In this document: one piece after another, positions 10,036 to 21,710 of the stretch
Layout of the letters: each line of letters starts with the position of its first letter
Numbering within the stretch: position 1 is the first letter of the stretch
Source: Phialophora verrucosa
Taxonomy: Eukaryota; Ascomycota; Eurotiomycetes; Chaetothyriales; Herpotrichiellaceae
Direction: 5' to 3'
Length of the DNA: 64,000 nucleotides
Assembly: GCA_002099365.1 (NCBI GenBank)
Contig: MSED01000009.1
Location: forward strand, 1,488,001-1,552,000
The notes under the pieces: generated by a model
Seen by the model: the letters and a program-made list of their open reading frames with translations, nothing else
The model's database searches: none
Told to the model about the DNA's origin: nothing
Program-made: the position numbers and the translations under genes

Positions 10036-10946
10036 TCTTCCATCGTCTCCGTGCCCAGCCGCGTCAAAGTGACTGAGACAACAAACAGAAGAAGGCAGAA
10101 GGGTAAGTTCAGGCGGTTTCCTGAACTTTTTGTGTGGTTTCAAGGAAGACTTGCTCAAATGAAAACAATGCCTTGGCGCGATCACGCGCTGCAGTTGTTG
10201 CCCGCACGACGTTACACACTGATGTTCAACCTCAAGTTGTAGTGTCATGGTAATCATTGTTCATTGAGTCCAGGGAAGGTGAGTCAATGCACCAGGTCAT
10301 AGTAATACCCAGCTCGTTGCTGGTCAATAGAATGATAAAAGGTTTGCAGGGAAGAAGGTCCATGTCGAAAACAGCAAACTCCAAGCACATTGTGCAAAGT
10401 GTCTCTAATGCAGGCCTTTGTTTTCCTTCGACGTACAACATACCAGACCTCGCCTTCCCCGTAGCCCTCGTGACGACTCATCCGGTGCATTCCTTGTTTT
10501 GTTGTCGCATCCGGTCAGTCTGTGGCTGAATGAATCATATTCCACCGTCCGTGACCAATATCATGGTTTCTATTACCCGATACAAATTCCGCGTCGACGT
10601 TGCATTCGTCACAAGGCGGAACAGGCCGTCGCTGAAGGCTGTGAGACACAGCGCTTACTCTCGGTCCGCTGCGTCTTTGCCTCTCCTTTCCCGGACTCGA
10701 CCCCCTATCGCGCTTGCCTCGTGATCGCTGTCCACAGCCTACGCCATTGACGTTCACTTTCCTCGTATCATTTCTTTCGCTGTGCAAGTTGGTGCTCACC
10801 GCCCATACTGAGTACTCCTCACATTGATATCTATCCTAGTATGAAACAAGGGAAACGGTCTCATTGACAGATACGAGAGTAATACCACCGAGCAGAGCGT
10901 ACTGTGTATTTCAGAACACCAGAGCCAGTATCACAAGGAGGCGAAG
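10036..10946. other. intergenic, 0.9 kb
   Basis: 3' flank of the 9463 gene and promoter of the GNAT gene. Overlapping short frames occur in several phases, none convincing. Confidence 0.45.
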
Positions 10947-11723
10947 ATGTCCTCTATACTTGCAACCCCAGCCTACACCAAAATCCCCCTAGGATCTGAA
11001 GATGAGCTGTCTCACTTCATCTCAATAATCACGGCGGCCTTCTCAGAAACAGCTCTCACGACGGCTTTCATAGTGGACATCGACTCAACGCCTCCTCCCT
11101 ACCCGTCACCACTCATAAACTCCGCCCGCCGACAACGGCACTTTTCGCAGGGCATACTGGACAGTGCGGCTTCGGGTGCTGAACTCGTCCAAGCTGGCAA
11201 TTGGTCAGCAATAGCACTATGGGAGCCTCCATCTTACCAGGGCAAAACATTCATCGACTCGAAAGCACGTCCTCCTGCACTCCTGAGCGAATGGAGAGCG
11301 AGAGTCAAGCAAGCCAAGGCGAAGTACTTGGCCGTGCCGTCCTCTCGGACGCCATCCTCGATTGACGACGATTCTAATTCCGACTCTAACTCGAACACAT
11401 CCCTCGTGGACCCGGACTCTGTACAACTACGACCATTTTATCATCTCTCGTTCCTCGCTCGAAACCCATCGGTCGAGAGAGTCCCCGGGAGTATCAACGC
11501 TGTGATGACTCCTTTCCTAGAGCGCGCCAAGGCTGAGAATGTCCCGGCCTGGCTCGAGGCCACGACCCTCCAAGCTGTCAATGTTTACCAGCACTTTGGC
11601 TTCCGAATCGCGGAGACAATCACAGTGGGTAAAGGAAAGGTCGACGCCGCGGGATGGCCGGCAGAGGGTGGAGAGGGAGTCACGGCCTGGGCTATGATCT
11701 TCAACGAGCATGTGACAGGCTAG
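10947..11723 (+). CDS. GNAT-family N-acetyltransferase
   Basis: A 258-residue single-exon protein that should transfer an acetyl group from acetyl-CoA to an unidentified amine. The N-terminal part resembles fungal GNAT proteins of unknown substrate. A low-complexity linker (DDDSNSDSNSNTS, about residue 140) interrupts the fold. The C-terminal half shows the GNAT core: strand beta4 YHLSFLARNPS, then the acetyl-CoA loop region RVPGSINAVMTPFLERA, then the conserved end AWLEATTLQAVNVYQHFGFRIAETI, in which xVxxYxxxGF is the classic motif B. The start ATG is preceded by a purine at -3. No signal or membrane segment. Substrate unknown. Confidence 0.85.
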   Translation: MSSILATPAYTKIPLGSEDELSHFISIITAAFSETALTTAFIVDIDSTPPPYPSPLINSARRQRHFSQGILDSAASGAELVQAGNWSAIALWEPPSYQGKTFIDSKARPPALLSEWRARVKQAKAKYLAVPSSRTPSSIDDDSNSDSNSNTSLVDPDSVQLRPFYHLSFLARNPSVERVPGSINAVMTPFLERAKAENVPAWLEATTLQAVNVYQHFGFRIAETITVGKGKVDAAGWPAEGGEGVTAWAMIFNEHVTG

Positions 11724-12234
11724 GGGCGGCCGCCTTCTCGCGGATTCAGGCGTAGGCTGAGAAAGAACTATCAGAGGTCCAAGGCAATGGGCCGGGCGAG
11801 TCTGGAAGAAGAGGATGTGTTCGAAGAGGCGAGGAACGAGGCTACGGTTGAGAGTGCAGAGTAGAGGTCCCAGCGATGCTTAAAGGCGCGGAGACTGCAG
11901 ATAGGACTTTTAGAGGAGAGTCCAATGATTGGTTAGGCTTTGCAGCAGAGCATCGTTCGATCGGTATGATCTGGCCTCGTTAGCCAGTATTAGCCCCGAT
12001 TTTACGGGAGGGTTTCATGTACCGTATGAGTTGTCTCTGCAAGTATTGAAAGCAGGGCACTTGGCTTCAGTTCTGATTTTACTTTCACGCCCATGTTGTA
12101 AACCATGGAAAATACGCAGCCTTGCAGGTCGGGAAAACTGCGGCTGCGGGGAAACGCGAACGTGTTCGATTTCACCATTGCAAGACCTCTCCATGTAGAT
12201 GCTGTGAAGCTAAAGCCCAAGACCAAAGGCTGCC
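11724..12234. other. intergenic, 511 bp
   Basis: Between two same-strand genes. No element recognised. Confidence 0.45.
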
Positions 12235-13347
12235 ATGCCTGACCTGACTGCAACTCTGTCTGATATTCTGGTGCACAAGCACTCCGCGAAAGCGCTCTCC
12301 CAGTCCAGGGACCTTACGGCCAAACTAGACTCGTTTCTGCGGGAAGCGTACCAGATCAACAAATCCATCTCCTCTCTGCTAGGCTATTTACGAGCGATAC
12401 GGACTCCCTATCTATCAAGCGGCCCTCCACCGCGCCAGAAACGTATAGGCGTCGATCGACATTCGACATCTTCCCATGTACCAGGCGGAAATGTACCGGA
12501 GCACCTGAACGACTCTCAGCGCGAGGCCATTGACTCTGAAACATCCTCGGTCCTGCGAGATATCAATAAGAAGATAACAGATCTCAACTCAGCAGTGAGT
12601 CTACAGCACGACACGGCACGGAAAGTCCTCGAGCAAAAATATGGAAAACCCAGCGGACTATTGTGGCGCTGGGCAGCGGGAGACGGCGATACACCTGATG
12701 CCGGCAAACCACAGAAACAAATCGAGGAGGAAGGACGATTAAGGACACTAAAGATGTTCAGAGATGGGGTGTTGTGGTATCTAGGGAAAATGCTCAAGGA
12801 CGCTATCACCGTTCAGCAGGAGATGGTGGAGAAACGCCTCGAGCGCGAACAGCAGAAGCAGATGAGCATACTGTACAATCCACGGAACAAGGGCGTACAG
12901 GCAAACAAAGGCGCGGATGCTACGGTGAATGGCGTTTCGGAGGGAATACCGCCCACGCAGGATCTGCGTGGTCACGACGAATACAAACCCTGGACCGACG
13001 CCCAGGGCGGTGTTGAACAGGAACTCTCGCCCGAGCAACTCCAACTGTTCGAAGAGGAGAATCGAGGGATATTCGAGCATTTCAACGACCAACTGGCCAA
13101 GGTCACGCAGGTGGAAAAGTCCCTGATGGAAATTGGTAGTCTACAGCAGACGCTGGTGGGACATCTCAGTGTGCAGGGCGAGATGATTGACACATTGGTC
13201 CAGGATGCGATGAATACGGATGAGAATGTGAGGAAGGGCAACCGAGAGCTGAAAAAGGCCAGTGAGAGGGGGAGTACGGCGAGGCTCGTGTTTTACGCGA
13301 CGGCGGGGTTTTGCTCGTTCTTGGTGGTTTGGGACTTGATATTCTGA
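12235..13347 (+). CDS. UFE1: ER syntaxin Ufe1 (syntaxin-18 family Qa-SNARE)
   Basis: A 370-residue tail-anchored SNARE that acts on the ER membrane as the target SNARE for Golgi-to-ER retrograde vesicles. The N-terminus (MPDLTATLSDILVHKH) and following helices match the syntaxin-18 N-terminal domain. A polar linker is present around residues 210-265. The SNARE helix lies at about residues 270-335 (LFEEENRGIFEHFNDQL through QEMIDTLVQDA-like heptads, with Q at the zero layer). A single C-terminal membrane anchor (LVFYATAGFCSFLVVWDLIF, residues 351-370) ends the protein, as expected for a tail-anchored SNARE. No intron is needed. Alternative: another Qa-SNARE, but the Ufe1-like N-terminal domain makes this less likely. 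Confidence 0.88.
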   Translation: MPDLTATLSDILVHKHSAKALSQSRDLTAKLDSFLREAYQINKSISSLLGYLRAIRTPYLSSGPPPRQKRIGVDRHSTSSHVPGGNVPEHLNDSQREAIDSETSSVLRDINKKITDLNSAVSLQHDTARKVLEQKYGKPSGLLWRWAAGDGDTPDAGKPQKQIEEEGRLRTLKMFRDGVLWYLGKMLKDAITVQQEMVEKRLEREQQKQMSILYNPRNKGVQANKGADATVNGVSEGIPPTQDLRGHDEYKPWTDAQGGVEQELSPEQLQLFEEENRGIFEHFNDQLAKVTQVEKSLMEIGSLQQTLVGHLSVQGEMIDTLVQDAMNTDENVRKGNRELKKASERGSTARLVFYATAGFCSFLVVWDLIF

Positions 13348-14122
13348 TGAGCAGGACCGCTGAAAAAGGCGTGAGTCTTGCTCCCGTGGCCGTGCCCCTC
13401 GAGGCGAGTAGGTGTTGACTGTTTGTGTGGCACAAAAATCCATCCACTTTGGCCCTCTTCCCCAGCTCCGTTTCCCGCTCCGATTTACCCCGATCACCAT
13501 ATCCTGTGGAGATAATCCCCTCCAAAGCCGGGGTGAGTAGGGCGGAGGCGTTGCAGACCCTTGTTGTCAAGGTTGAGCGCTACCTAGGACTATGTAGGAC
13601 TGAGAGCACACGTAGGACTGTAGACACAGTCTCTCGGGAGCATGTGTATCCAGATACTGTACATAGCAGCCGCCTGCCTCTCTGTTTCTGAGCAATGAGC
13701 CGTCGCCGATTGGCCGTGGCCTGTTGGAGACGACCTTGGAGTCCTCGGTGTTGGGGAAGAAACTCAAGTGATCGTTTCTCGATCACCGAATAACCGGAAG
13801 TCCCTCGTTAGGGTCCTCGTTCCCGTGTCTGCATGTGCCTGAATCGCACATCATCGGAAGCCAACACTAAGGTACGTATCGTGCATCCGCCCGCCCTAAA
13901 AGAATCCAGCCGTGCATCGCCCAGCAACGTGCCGACCGTGCTGCAAGACTTTCGCTTCGTAGTCACATCTTCGCAGGAGATTTTCACGACATGCCCTCGC
14001 AATTCTCACCGCCAAAATCTTCTGACTCTTCCTTCAGTCCCTCTTCAGCTCTGCCTTCCTCCTCCTCTTCTTTTGCGCAGACCAATACCAACGCTCGTTT
14101 AGCTCAGATTAAAGATCACACA
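13348..14122. other. intergenic/leader region, 775 bp
   Basis: Contains the 3' flank of the syntaxin gene and the leader of aspartate aminotransferase. An in-frame ATG at 13991 could add 44 serine-rich residues to the aminotransferase (see that entry). Confidence 0.4.
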
Positions 14123-15517
14123 ATGGGTTCCATCTCGAACGAACCTGTTCACACCCTCTTCGACGAGAATGTCGTGCCTCAAGCTCCCGAGGACCCTCTC
14201 TTCGGGTTGATGGCTGCTTACCGAAGGGACACCTTTGAAAAGAAAGTCGACCTGGGTATTGGTGCGTACAGGGACAACAATGCGAAGCCTTGGGTTTTGC
14301 CAGTGGTGAAGAAGGTGGGACAGTCATAAAGACTAGTACTACTGCAACACCCGAGCATGACTGACTCTGGTTCCAGGCCGACGAGATTCTGCGGAATGAC
14401 CCAAACCTCAATCACGAGTACCTGCCCATCGCTGGTCTCGCCGAATTCACCTCTGCCGCTCAGAAGCTCATTCTCGGGCCAGAGAGCCCCGCCATCAAGG
14501 AAGGAAGAGTATGTACAGTTCCACGGGAGATTCTACTGCTGCCACAAGGACTGACAACCTCTCTTTTTAAAGGCAGCAACGCTCCAAACCATCTCCGGCA
14601 CGGGCGCCGTCCACCTAGGCGGTCTCTTCCTCTCTAAATTTCTCGCAAAGCCTCATCCGCCGACCATCTACCTCTCAAACCCAACATGGGCCAACCACAA
14701 TCAAATCTTCACCAACGTCCATCTCCCCATCAAGCAGTACCCGTACTTCTCCGCAAAGACGAAGATGCTCGACTGCGACGGCCTCCTCTCAACCTTGAAA
14801 GCTGCAGAGCAAGGGAGCATCATCTTATTACACGCCTGCGCACACAACCCTACAGGCGTGGACCCGACACAAGACCAATGGAAACAGATTGCAGACATCA
14901 TGCGTGAAAGGAAGCTGTTCCCGTTCTTCGACTGCGCGTACCAAGGCTTTGCCTCGGGGAGTCTCTCGAAAGACAACTTCGCGATCAGATACTTCGTCGA
15001 ACAAGGCTTCGAACTCATAATCGCACAGTCCTTCGCCAAGAACTTCGGTCTCTACGGTGAAAGAGCGGGTGCATTCCACTTCGTCGCCGCGCCGGCTCCC
15101 AACGCCCAGGATGTCACAAAACGAGTCGCAAGCCAATTGGCGATCCTTCAGCGCTCTGAAATCTCCAACCCCCCGGCCTACGGCGCCCGCATCGCCTCCA
15201 TCGTCCTCAACGACCCGGCCCTCTTTGCCGAATGGGAGCAAGACTTGCGCACCATGTCCGGCCGCATCATCGATATGCGCAAAGCCCTCAAGTCCTGGCT
15301 GGACAAGCTCCAAACGCCCGGAAACTGGGATCACATTACCAGCCAGATCGGCATGTTTTCCTACACCGGCATAAGTGAGAAGCAAGTCCTGGCGATCAGA
15401 GAGAAATGGCATGTCTATATGACCAAGAACGGGCGAATCAGTATGGCCGGCTTGAATACGGGGAATGTAGAGTATTTTGCGAAGGCGCTGGATGATGTGG
15501 TGAGGAGCGTTCAATAG
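14123..15517 (+). CDS. aspartate aminotransferase, probably cytosolic
   Basis: PLP-dependent enzyme interconverting aspartate/2-oxoglutarate and oxaloacetate/glutamate. Exons are 14123-14314, 14377-14508 and 14573-15517, giving 422 residues. The introns (62 and 64 nt) are GT-AG and in phase 0, and they join VVKK to ADEILR and KEGR to AATLQT. Visible motifs are VDLGIGAYRD, the LQTISGTGAVHLGG segment, ACAHNPTGVDPT, DCAYQGFASG and the PLP lysine in AQSFAKNFGLYGERAG. The length fits the fold. ATG 14123 (MGSISNEPVH) is the usual start of cytosolic forms. An upstream in-frame ATG at 13991 would add a 44-residue Ser/Pro-rich extension that lacks the early arginines of a good mitochondrial presequence. 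No C-terminal peroxisomal signal. Confidence 0.93.
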
Positions 15518-16040
15518 GCAGAGCGGACGAGGTGACGAAATGGGGCTCATTCCAGCAATGCAAGGCTGGGGAGAGGATGAAGATGATGCGCGCTATCCAG
15601 GAAGTAGAAGACATTCCAAGTAGCCGTAGTTCAAGGCTGAGAAGGATGCGGAGCCAGGGTTGTGTTTAGCCATGCTTCATATTTTTTTGGGAACTGCACG
15701 ACAAGCGCGTCGAGGCACTGTATTATCCAGGAAAAAGCATAACGTAGGAAAACCGAACTGTGTCGCCTCTGAACCCGCAGACGATGTCCTAACAAATGGC
15801 ATACGAGAGGTCCTGTAGTTAGCGACAGGAGACATGCCCTGATCGAGACGGTATGGTATGTTTTAAGGGGCAAATTCGCACAACCTGATGTCTTTCTATG
15901 TAGCAGCTATAGCAGCGCATCTTTGTTTCTGGTCTCTCTATCCTCGCCAGCCATACAGTGGTAGTACAAAAGCGATTTTCCCAGTCCCGGTCATGGTCTT
16001 CATTTTCCTCCCGTTCTGCATCAAAAGGGGCCACCGGATC
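15518..16040. other. convergent intergenic, 523 bp
   Basis: Shared 3' region of the aminotransferase and GPHR genes. Nothing else recognised. Confidence 0.45.
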
Positions 16041-17723
16041 TCATGACTCCTTGCCCAATTCCATGGCCAAGTCCCAATCCGTGTCGTCCTCCCACGTGGC
16101 CGCGCCGGACACCTGTCTCCCCAGGAAAAGGCCGACCGCGGTGGCCACGACGGCGAGCATGAAGAAGCCGTCGAACCACCTCTGCACCCATGCGGGCTCG
16201 AGCAGCCCGGCGCCCAACGCCGTGTTGATCACGCTGCCCACCTCCTTGGGCATCATGCCGCGGAGCATCAGCGCCGAGCTGATGACGTACATGCCGCTGA
16301 TCTGGCTGATCAGGAGGGCGAAGTTGGTCTTGGTGGCGTGGAGGACCGAGGGCATGAAGCGGGCGAAGAGGTGGAACGTCTGCGTCACGGCCGTAAAGGA
16401 CGCGAGTAGCATGGCCCCGGAGAGGAGGAACGAGATCTGCTGCGCCCACGACGCCTGGTCCAGCGAGGGGTAGACGTGGCGGGCGAAGAGGGCGATCGTA
16501 GAGGTCACGGGGTCGGTGTCGGAGGAGGAAGAAGCAGACGGAGAAGAGGAGGAAGAGGAGGAGGAGGACAATGTTCGCCGAATGATGTTAAAGGTGGTGG
16601 TACAGATGCGATAGACGCAGTAGCAGGCGAAGATGTGCGAAAAGGCCAACGAGAGTCTCCCCGTCGGGGTTGTGGCTTTGAGCTGATTCGCACGCCGGGC
16701 TCGGAGGATCGAGAGCGACGTCTCCAGCGAGGAGGCCATGGTCTCGAGCCCGGAGGCTTCCATCTCCAGCACATCCTTCTGTTGGTCGAAGGTGTTCTTG
16801 CGGACCGCGCCGACCGTACGACTCCAGAAGCTCTGGATCGGGCTCTGGCTCTGAGCTTCGGGCGACATCGCCTCCATCATGCGAAGCCGTTCTTTCTTCT
16901 CGAGGATCATGTCCATTGTGGCGTCGAGGCCGGCTTGTTTGCGCGCGATGTCCGTGTCAGCGACGGTCCGCGCCTTGGGCCCAAAGCTCTGCCAGATGGC
17001 GCTGACGGAGGCGAAGCCCGAGAGCAGCGCCATCAGCGACACGCCCGTGATGCCGAGTCGATCCAGACACGCTTGAAACAGGCCCGACTGTCGTGTCATG
17101 CTTTCTGTGATGGTGAAGGTGGGTGCGTCGGGGAGGAGGGCCCCGATCGCCCAGAAGCCGAAAAGGAAGGCCGAGTATCCCGCAAACTCCAGCACCCACG
17201 CCAGATGGGCGCGGCTCCTCTTCTTCTCGCCCCGGAATTTGTACCCCGACTTCGCGACCACGGAAGAGATTCCCAGCAATGGAATGGCCACGACCAGCAG
17301 GCCCAACAGGCTGACTACCGTGATCTGCAGGGCCACACTCCTGGCCGTAGGGTTGAACGAGTTGGAGATCTCGCAGAGAAGCAGTTCCGTTAACACGGCG
17401 GAGAGAGCGATCGTGGATGCGAACGTGATGGCCGCGACACGCCGGGCGAGGTGTTGCGCCGCTGGCTCGGGCGCTGCGGTCGCCGGTCTGGGGAGGCCTT
17501 TGCCGCTGCTACTACCGCCGCCGCCGCCGACATCTGAACTCTTGCTAGTGGGGGAAGTTTGTGACAAAAGAGGGTACACCTTGCGGTAAGCGACGAGCGT
17601 CAGGACCGCAAAGGTAGCGACGAACGGAAGGGTCGAGAAGGCGGCTTTGCTGGTAAACCGACCCGGGTCCAGAGACGCTGGGGTGCATTCGGTGCAATCG
17701 TCATCGGCGAATGTCGGCAGCAT
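16041..17723 (-). CDS. Golgi pH regulator / GPHR-GTG family multispanning membrane protein
   Basis: A 560-residue polytopic membrane protein of the GPHR family (plant GTG1/2, animal GPHR), implicated in Golgi acidification as an anion channel. Hydrophobic segments in order: ALPFVATFAVLTLVAY near residue 45; two around residues 95-150 (TIALSAVLTELLL, ITVVSLLGLLVVAIPLLGI); two at about 175-260 (LEFAGYSAFLFGFWAIGALL, GITGVSLMALLSGFASVSAIW); then a soluble charged helical segment with MEASGLETMASSLETSLS; then four more toward the C-terminus, including RLSLAFSHIFACYCVYRI. A poly-Ser/Asp loop (about 410-430) is encoded by GAG/TCC-type repeats. Start ATG 17723 has a good context (GCCCACCATG); an upstream GTG in frame is disregarded. 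Intronless and GC-rich. Confidence 0.87.
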   Translation of the reverse strand: MLPTFADDDCTECTPASLDPGRFTSKAAFSTLPFVATFAVLTLVAYRKVYPLLSQTSPTSKSSDVGGGGGSSSGKGLPRPATAAPEPAAQHLARRVAAITFASTIALSAVLTELLLCEISNSFNPTARSVALQITVVSLLGLLVVAIPLLGISSVVAKSGYKFRGEKKRSRAHLAWVLEFAGYSAFLFGFWAIGALLPDAPTFTITESMTRQSGLFQACLDRLGITGVSLMALLSGFASVSAIWQSFGPKARTVADTDIARKQAGLDATMDMILEKKERLRMMEAMSPEAQSQSPIQSFWSRTVGAVRKNTFDQQKDVLEMEASGLETMASSLETSLSILRARRANQLKATTPTGRLSLAFSHIFACYCVYRICTTTFNIIRRTLSSSSSSSSSPSASSSSDTDPVTSTIALFARHVYPSLDQASWAQQISFLLSGAMLLASFTAVTQTFHLFARFMPSVLHATKTNFALLISQISGMYVISSALMLRGMMPKEVGSVINTALGAGLLEPAWVQRWFDGFFMLAVVATAVGLFLGRQVSGAATWEDDTDWDLAMELGKES

Positions 17724-18744
17724 GGTGGGCGCTCTCGGACAGAGATGAGAAGCGCCTGTGTTTCCGAGGCATGTTCTCACCTCGAGTGCATGAGGATGAA
17801 GTGGGAAAGGAAAACGGGCATCAGCAGTGGACTTGTGTCCGCAGTAAGGTTCTGAGACACAGAGACTTGTAAGTATGTACTTGTGACTTGTGCGCAGGGG
17901 GGCAACGGCGACATTACGCAGAGGTGAGAGGACGGAATCTGGGCTGTGGTTGAACCCGCGTTATCGATTGGGTGTCAGCGGAGACGCCCCGCCGCCCCGA
18001 AAGGTGATTCGCTGGGCGCTGGGGCATTACGGAGACGCGTAAGGCTCTCGGGGCGGGTGGCCGGACGTGTTCGCCCTCTACAAGCATGTCTGGGCACGCC
18101 TTTCTCAGCCTCACGAAATCCACACGCCCCTCTGGCTGTGCACATTGACGTGTGAATGGGGAGGAAACAGGTGAGGTCGGATATAGTGAGTGTCATCCAT
18201 TCAGGGTATCCACGACTCTATCCCAGTCTGACTTCTATCCTTTGCAAGTCATTCAAATAGCTGCTCCTCAGTGTCGTCAGGCTCCGGGCTTGCATTCAGG
18301 GGCTCAATCAATAGTCCCGAACGCCGCAACCGCGTCAGCTCTCCACAGAAACGCCTGCTTGCCGAAGACTCTTCGGACCTGTCTTCCCACTAGTCGACTG
18401 TCTCGAACGTCAAGACGAGGAAGATTTGACCTCGGCGAAGACGCTCGAGTCTCGCTCGACAGACACACCAGAGAACAGGTTCATCTTCTCCTGGTCAAAG
18501 TCCCCTTGCTGGCGCGGCAATGGACTCCAGGAGACCTGATCAGAAGGCCCTCTGGCTCAAGCTCTCCTGTGACCTCGAAGCCCTATTTGATACCCGACCG
18601 ATCGCATCTTGCATTGCACCGCTGAAGACCTGTGGCACTATGCCTGTCCATAATGATATCTCTGTTGATGATATAATTTCTTGTCCCGGGGAGCGGATTG
18701 CGAAGGTATACGTCTGAATACAGCTACTATCAGGTGATCAGTAG
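17724..18744. other. intergenic, 1.0 kb
   Basis: Promoter side of GPHR and 3' side of the universal stress protein gene. Two plus-strand open frames occur (18152-18625 and 18520-18717, the latter 65 codons starting MDSRRPDQ) with no recognisable similarity. I do not call them as genes. Confidence 0.4.
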
Positions 18745-20201
18745 CTACCGTGAAGGGGATCGACCGTGACTGGGAGCCCTCCTCTGCGGTTTCTCGCGTA
18801 AAATATTCGCCAACCAAGGGGTAGTCTCTCTGACGGATGGTCGCCGCTCGTCGACGATGTTAGGCACCAGGAGGCGGATATCCTCTGTGTCGGATACAGC
18901 CGCGTCACTTTCTCTGTGCTCGCCGCGCTTGGCAGGAGGTCTGGGCGATCTTGCCCGATCGGTAGCTCGATCAGTATCATCCCAATCTTCCACCAGGGCG
19001 GCCATGCTCGGACTGTTCATGGCAAGGTCGGCTCTTGGGGCGCTTTCCGTGCTCAAGTAGCCTATGGGCAATGCAAAATTCCGCTCGGGTGAGTCCTCAT
19101 CAGAGGTCACGTCGCTCTTACCCGAGGTGACTCGTGTAAGCGGACCACCATATGTGCCTTTCAATATGCCTCGCTTGGGGTGGCCAATTGCCCTTTCCAC
19201 AGCATCGGCTTCTTTCTGTGTAGCTTCCATCGACATTGATGGATAAATATTCTTTGCAAATACGTGGTTGCCGCCTGCGGTCTGGGCTTGCTCGAGCAAG
19301 TTGCTGTACAGACTGCGGCCAGTTTCCATTTGTCGTTTCTTCTTCTTTTTCATTCGTTTGGAGCTCGGTCGGACGACAATGACTGGAACAGGTAATTGTT
19401 GTAGACAGTATTTCGAAACTGACCCTGGAAGCAAGCCCTGCATGCCACCCAAATTGCGTCCGCGCGTGCCCACAACTAACGCTGCAGGTTCGTACAATTG
19501 AATCTTCTCCAAAGTTAGCAGGCGATCGGAATTCAGCAGCAGGTGCAGCTTACCATGCGCTGGAAAATCTCCTGCACTTTGCCCACAGCCAATTCCATGA
19601 TGATACTAATCGCCTTTTCTTCCTGACTGTTTTTTAGCATTATACTGTCCAGCAGTTGTTTCGCTTCTTTCCGATATTTCTCCCGATCATATGGAGTATC
19701 ATGTGCCGTTTTGGAATCCTTTTCGATCACTCGGAGGCAAACAATCTCGTCGCCGTCGTCGACAAGCTCGTCCATCATCCACTCCAGCGCATATTCAGAG
19801 TAGTCTTTGGCGTCTGTGCCACATAGGAAGACACGACTGCGTGGGGTAGCAGCATAATCGCAATGCTTGTATTGCAGCGTAAAAGATTCGGTTGATGCAT
19901 CTCGATTGTCGATCGTATCGAAGGAAACTCCGCGCTGGTAATGTGTCGGGGGAGGTGGCGATGACATCCTCCTCTGCGACACAGAAATTCGGGGCCCTTG
20001 GACGACGCTTTCCCGCCTTATCGTATTTTCAGCGTCCGCAGTATGGAACTGGACCGACGACTTGCGTCTTCCACCGTCAGCCTGGTCAGCGAGCCTCGGT
20101 CTTTGGGTGGCCTTGGCCGCGTCTTTCCACACCTGGCCAAATTTAAGCTCTTCCTCTTCCTCTGGTGTAGTAGGTGATGCGTGCGCTGGGGCGCTCGTCA
20201 T
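18745..20201 (-). CDS. universal stress protein (UspA domain) with long disordered flanks
   Basis: A 469-residue protein with one UspA fold split by an intron. Exons are 20201-19554 and 19506-18745; the 47-nt phase-0 intron has GTAAGC, a CTAAC branch site and acceptor GAG. It joins FQRM to KIQLYEP. The domain starts at about residue 120 (RVFLCGTDAKDYSEYALEWMMDELV) and ends at about residue 265 (VPVIVVRPSSKR). The nucleotide-binding signature reads GTRGRNLGGMQGLLPGSVSKY, with 11 rather than 9 residues between the second G and GS; I recall this spacing in other fungal members. The N-terminal 110 and C-terminal 200 residues are polar, Ser/Arg/Pro-rich and likely disordered phosphorylation targets. 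The start is ATG 20201; an in-frame TTG four codons upstream is not a fungal start. Cytoplasmic; role in stress inferred from the family only. Confidence 0.88.
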
Positions 20202-21710
20202 CTTATATTGCAACAGCGGGCGGGGTAGCTCTCGATCGGGTCGAATTTATGGCAAAAGAGGAGCAGCGGGCCGGTGGTAACAAAGAGTCAGTTAGGAGTC
20301 AAGAGGATAACAGCGCTTGCTTGGTGGATAGATCGTAATGGCACTGCCACTCGTCATCGGGCGGGTTCTAGACCGCTATGTCACAGCGTATGTCTCGTGG
20401 TTCCGCCTCTTCGCTTGGTTTGTGATGATTCAACCGTGACAGACGCGAAGGTGATGCAAATCGACCCCAATCAGCCGGCATGTAGCTGCATCAGGTCAGA
20501 GGTAGAAGGGGAGCTGGTAGACTTCATGGCCGACAATCAAGTGTTTTGCAAGCGCGGGCTGTGAACATTCTTGGTATCTTGGCCTGTCTGAGGTATGGAC
20601 TCCTACTAAGCTGAAATGTTCAAATTGAGGCGAGGACTGCGGGGCACAAGGACAGCGAGCTGGGAGCTAGCCAGGTGGAGGGTGGAGTAGCAGAAACTCT
20701 GAGGAGGGCGGGCGTGGCGGGACACTGGTGAGAGGAATATGCTGCCAATCGGTTGTGAGCTGAAACGGATACTCGTCGAGGCTTGCGGGGAGAACAAGGG
20801 AGAATCAAACGGCTGATGAACAATCACGGACGTTCCGAGAGGATGCGATGGATGTTTCCATAGTTTCTCACGGCAGAAGGTTTCCTCGAATGCGAGGGAG
20901 CCTCTCGTGATCTCAATACGGCTCCGTCCTTCCGAAACGATCAATACTGTATTGATCAGACAACAGTCTTCGCCTCAATCATGCGCTCATCCGCAAATAG
21001 ACTGTCAGCTATTGAAGACGATGTTGCTGGTCCGCTATGATGCCGGGATGAGACAGAGAGACGCCACACAGTACACAAAAGAAGTCAGTACCTGCTCCCT
21101 CAATGCTGGTGTATCACAGCAGGCTTTTGAAGGCATCACCGGGGCATGTGAAATGAATACTCCTCACTGTTACTGAAGCATGTGATACTTTTGTAATGAG
21201 AACTTGGCGCAACGCAAAAGAACATACGAGCTGTGGAAAGGCAGTTCTCACCAGAATGCAGACTTGTTCAGTATCATTGTACCTCCCAAGTGCCCTTACA
21301 GCTGGTGTGCCTTTTGTGCGATCGTTGCCATCTCTCAACAGCCGCAGCCAGTGAGCATGCATAGTGCACCTCAGCATGTCAACTATCATACTCCCAGGTG
21401 ACAACGTTCGTACAAGGGTGGTGGCATGCGCAACGACTGCCTTGTCGTGCCGTCAGGAAGTAACCTTCTGCCTCCACAAGCGTGCTGTTGCACGCATCCC
21501 GGAGCTCTAGTAACTTTGATTGCATCAGTTCCACTGCCCAAGTCTGGTCGTCTCAACAAACGTCAAAGCTGTACCACAATTGAACGGACAACCTGGCGCT
21601 TGACGGGAGGGACTCGAGGGCTGGATGCGATCTACTTCGCTAGGATTGTCTCCTCTCAAAAGACTCGGGCTGATATCTCCGAACAAAGATATCACGTCTC
21701 AACACATCGC
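20202..21710. other. intergenic, 1.5 kb, no gene recognised
   Basis: Between the USP start (minus) and the MGM101 stop (minus). Short open frames on both strands lack recognisable domains. Confidence 0.45.

Noticed and set aside
14828..15550. 240-codon minus-strand frame opposite aspartate aminotransferase
   Set aside because: Shadow of a strongly conserved gene.
16476..17393. 305-codon plus-strand frame opposite GPHR
   Set aside because: Very Arg/Gly-rich, mirrors the GC-rich membrane protein codons; no family resemblance.
18152..18717. Plus-strand frames between GPHR and the stress protein gene
   Set aside because: No recognisable content and no supporting splice structure; mentioned in the intergenic note only.
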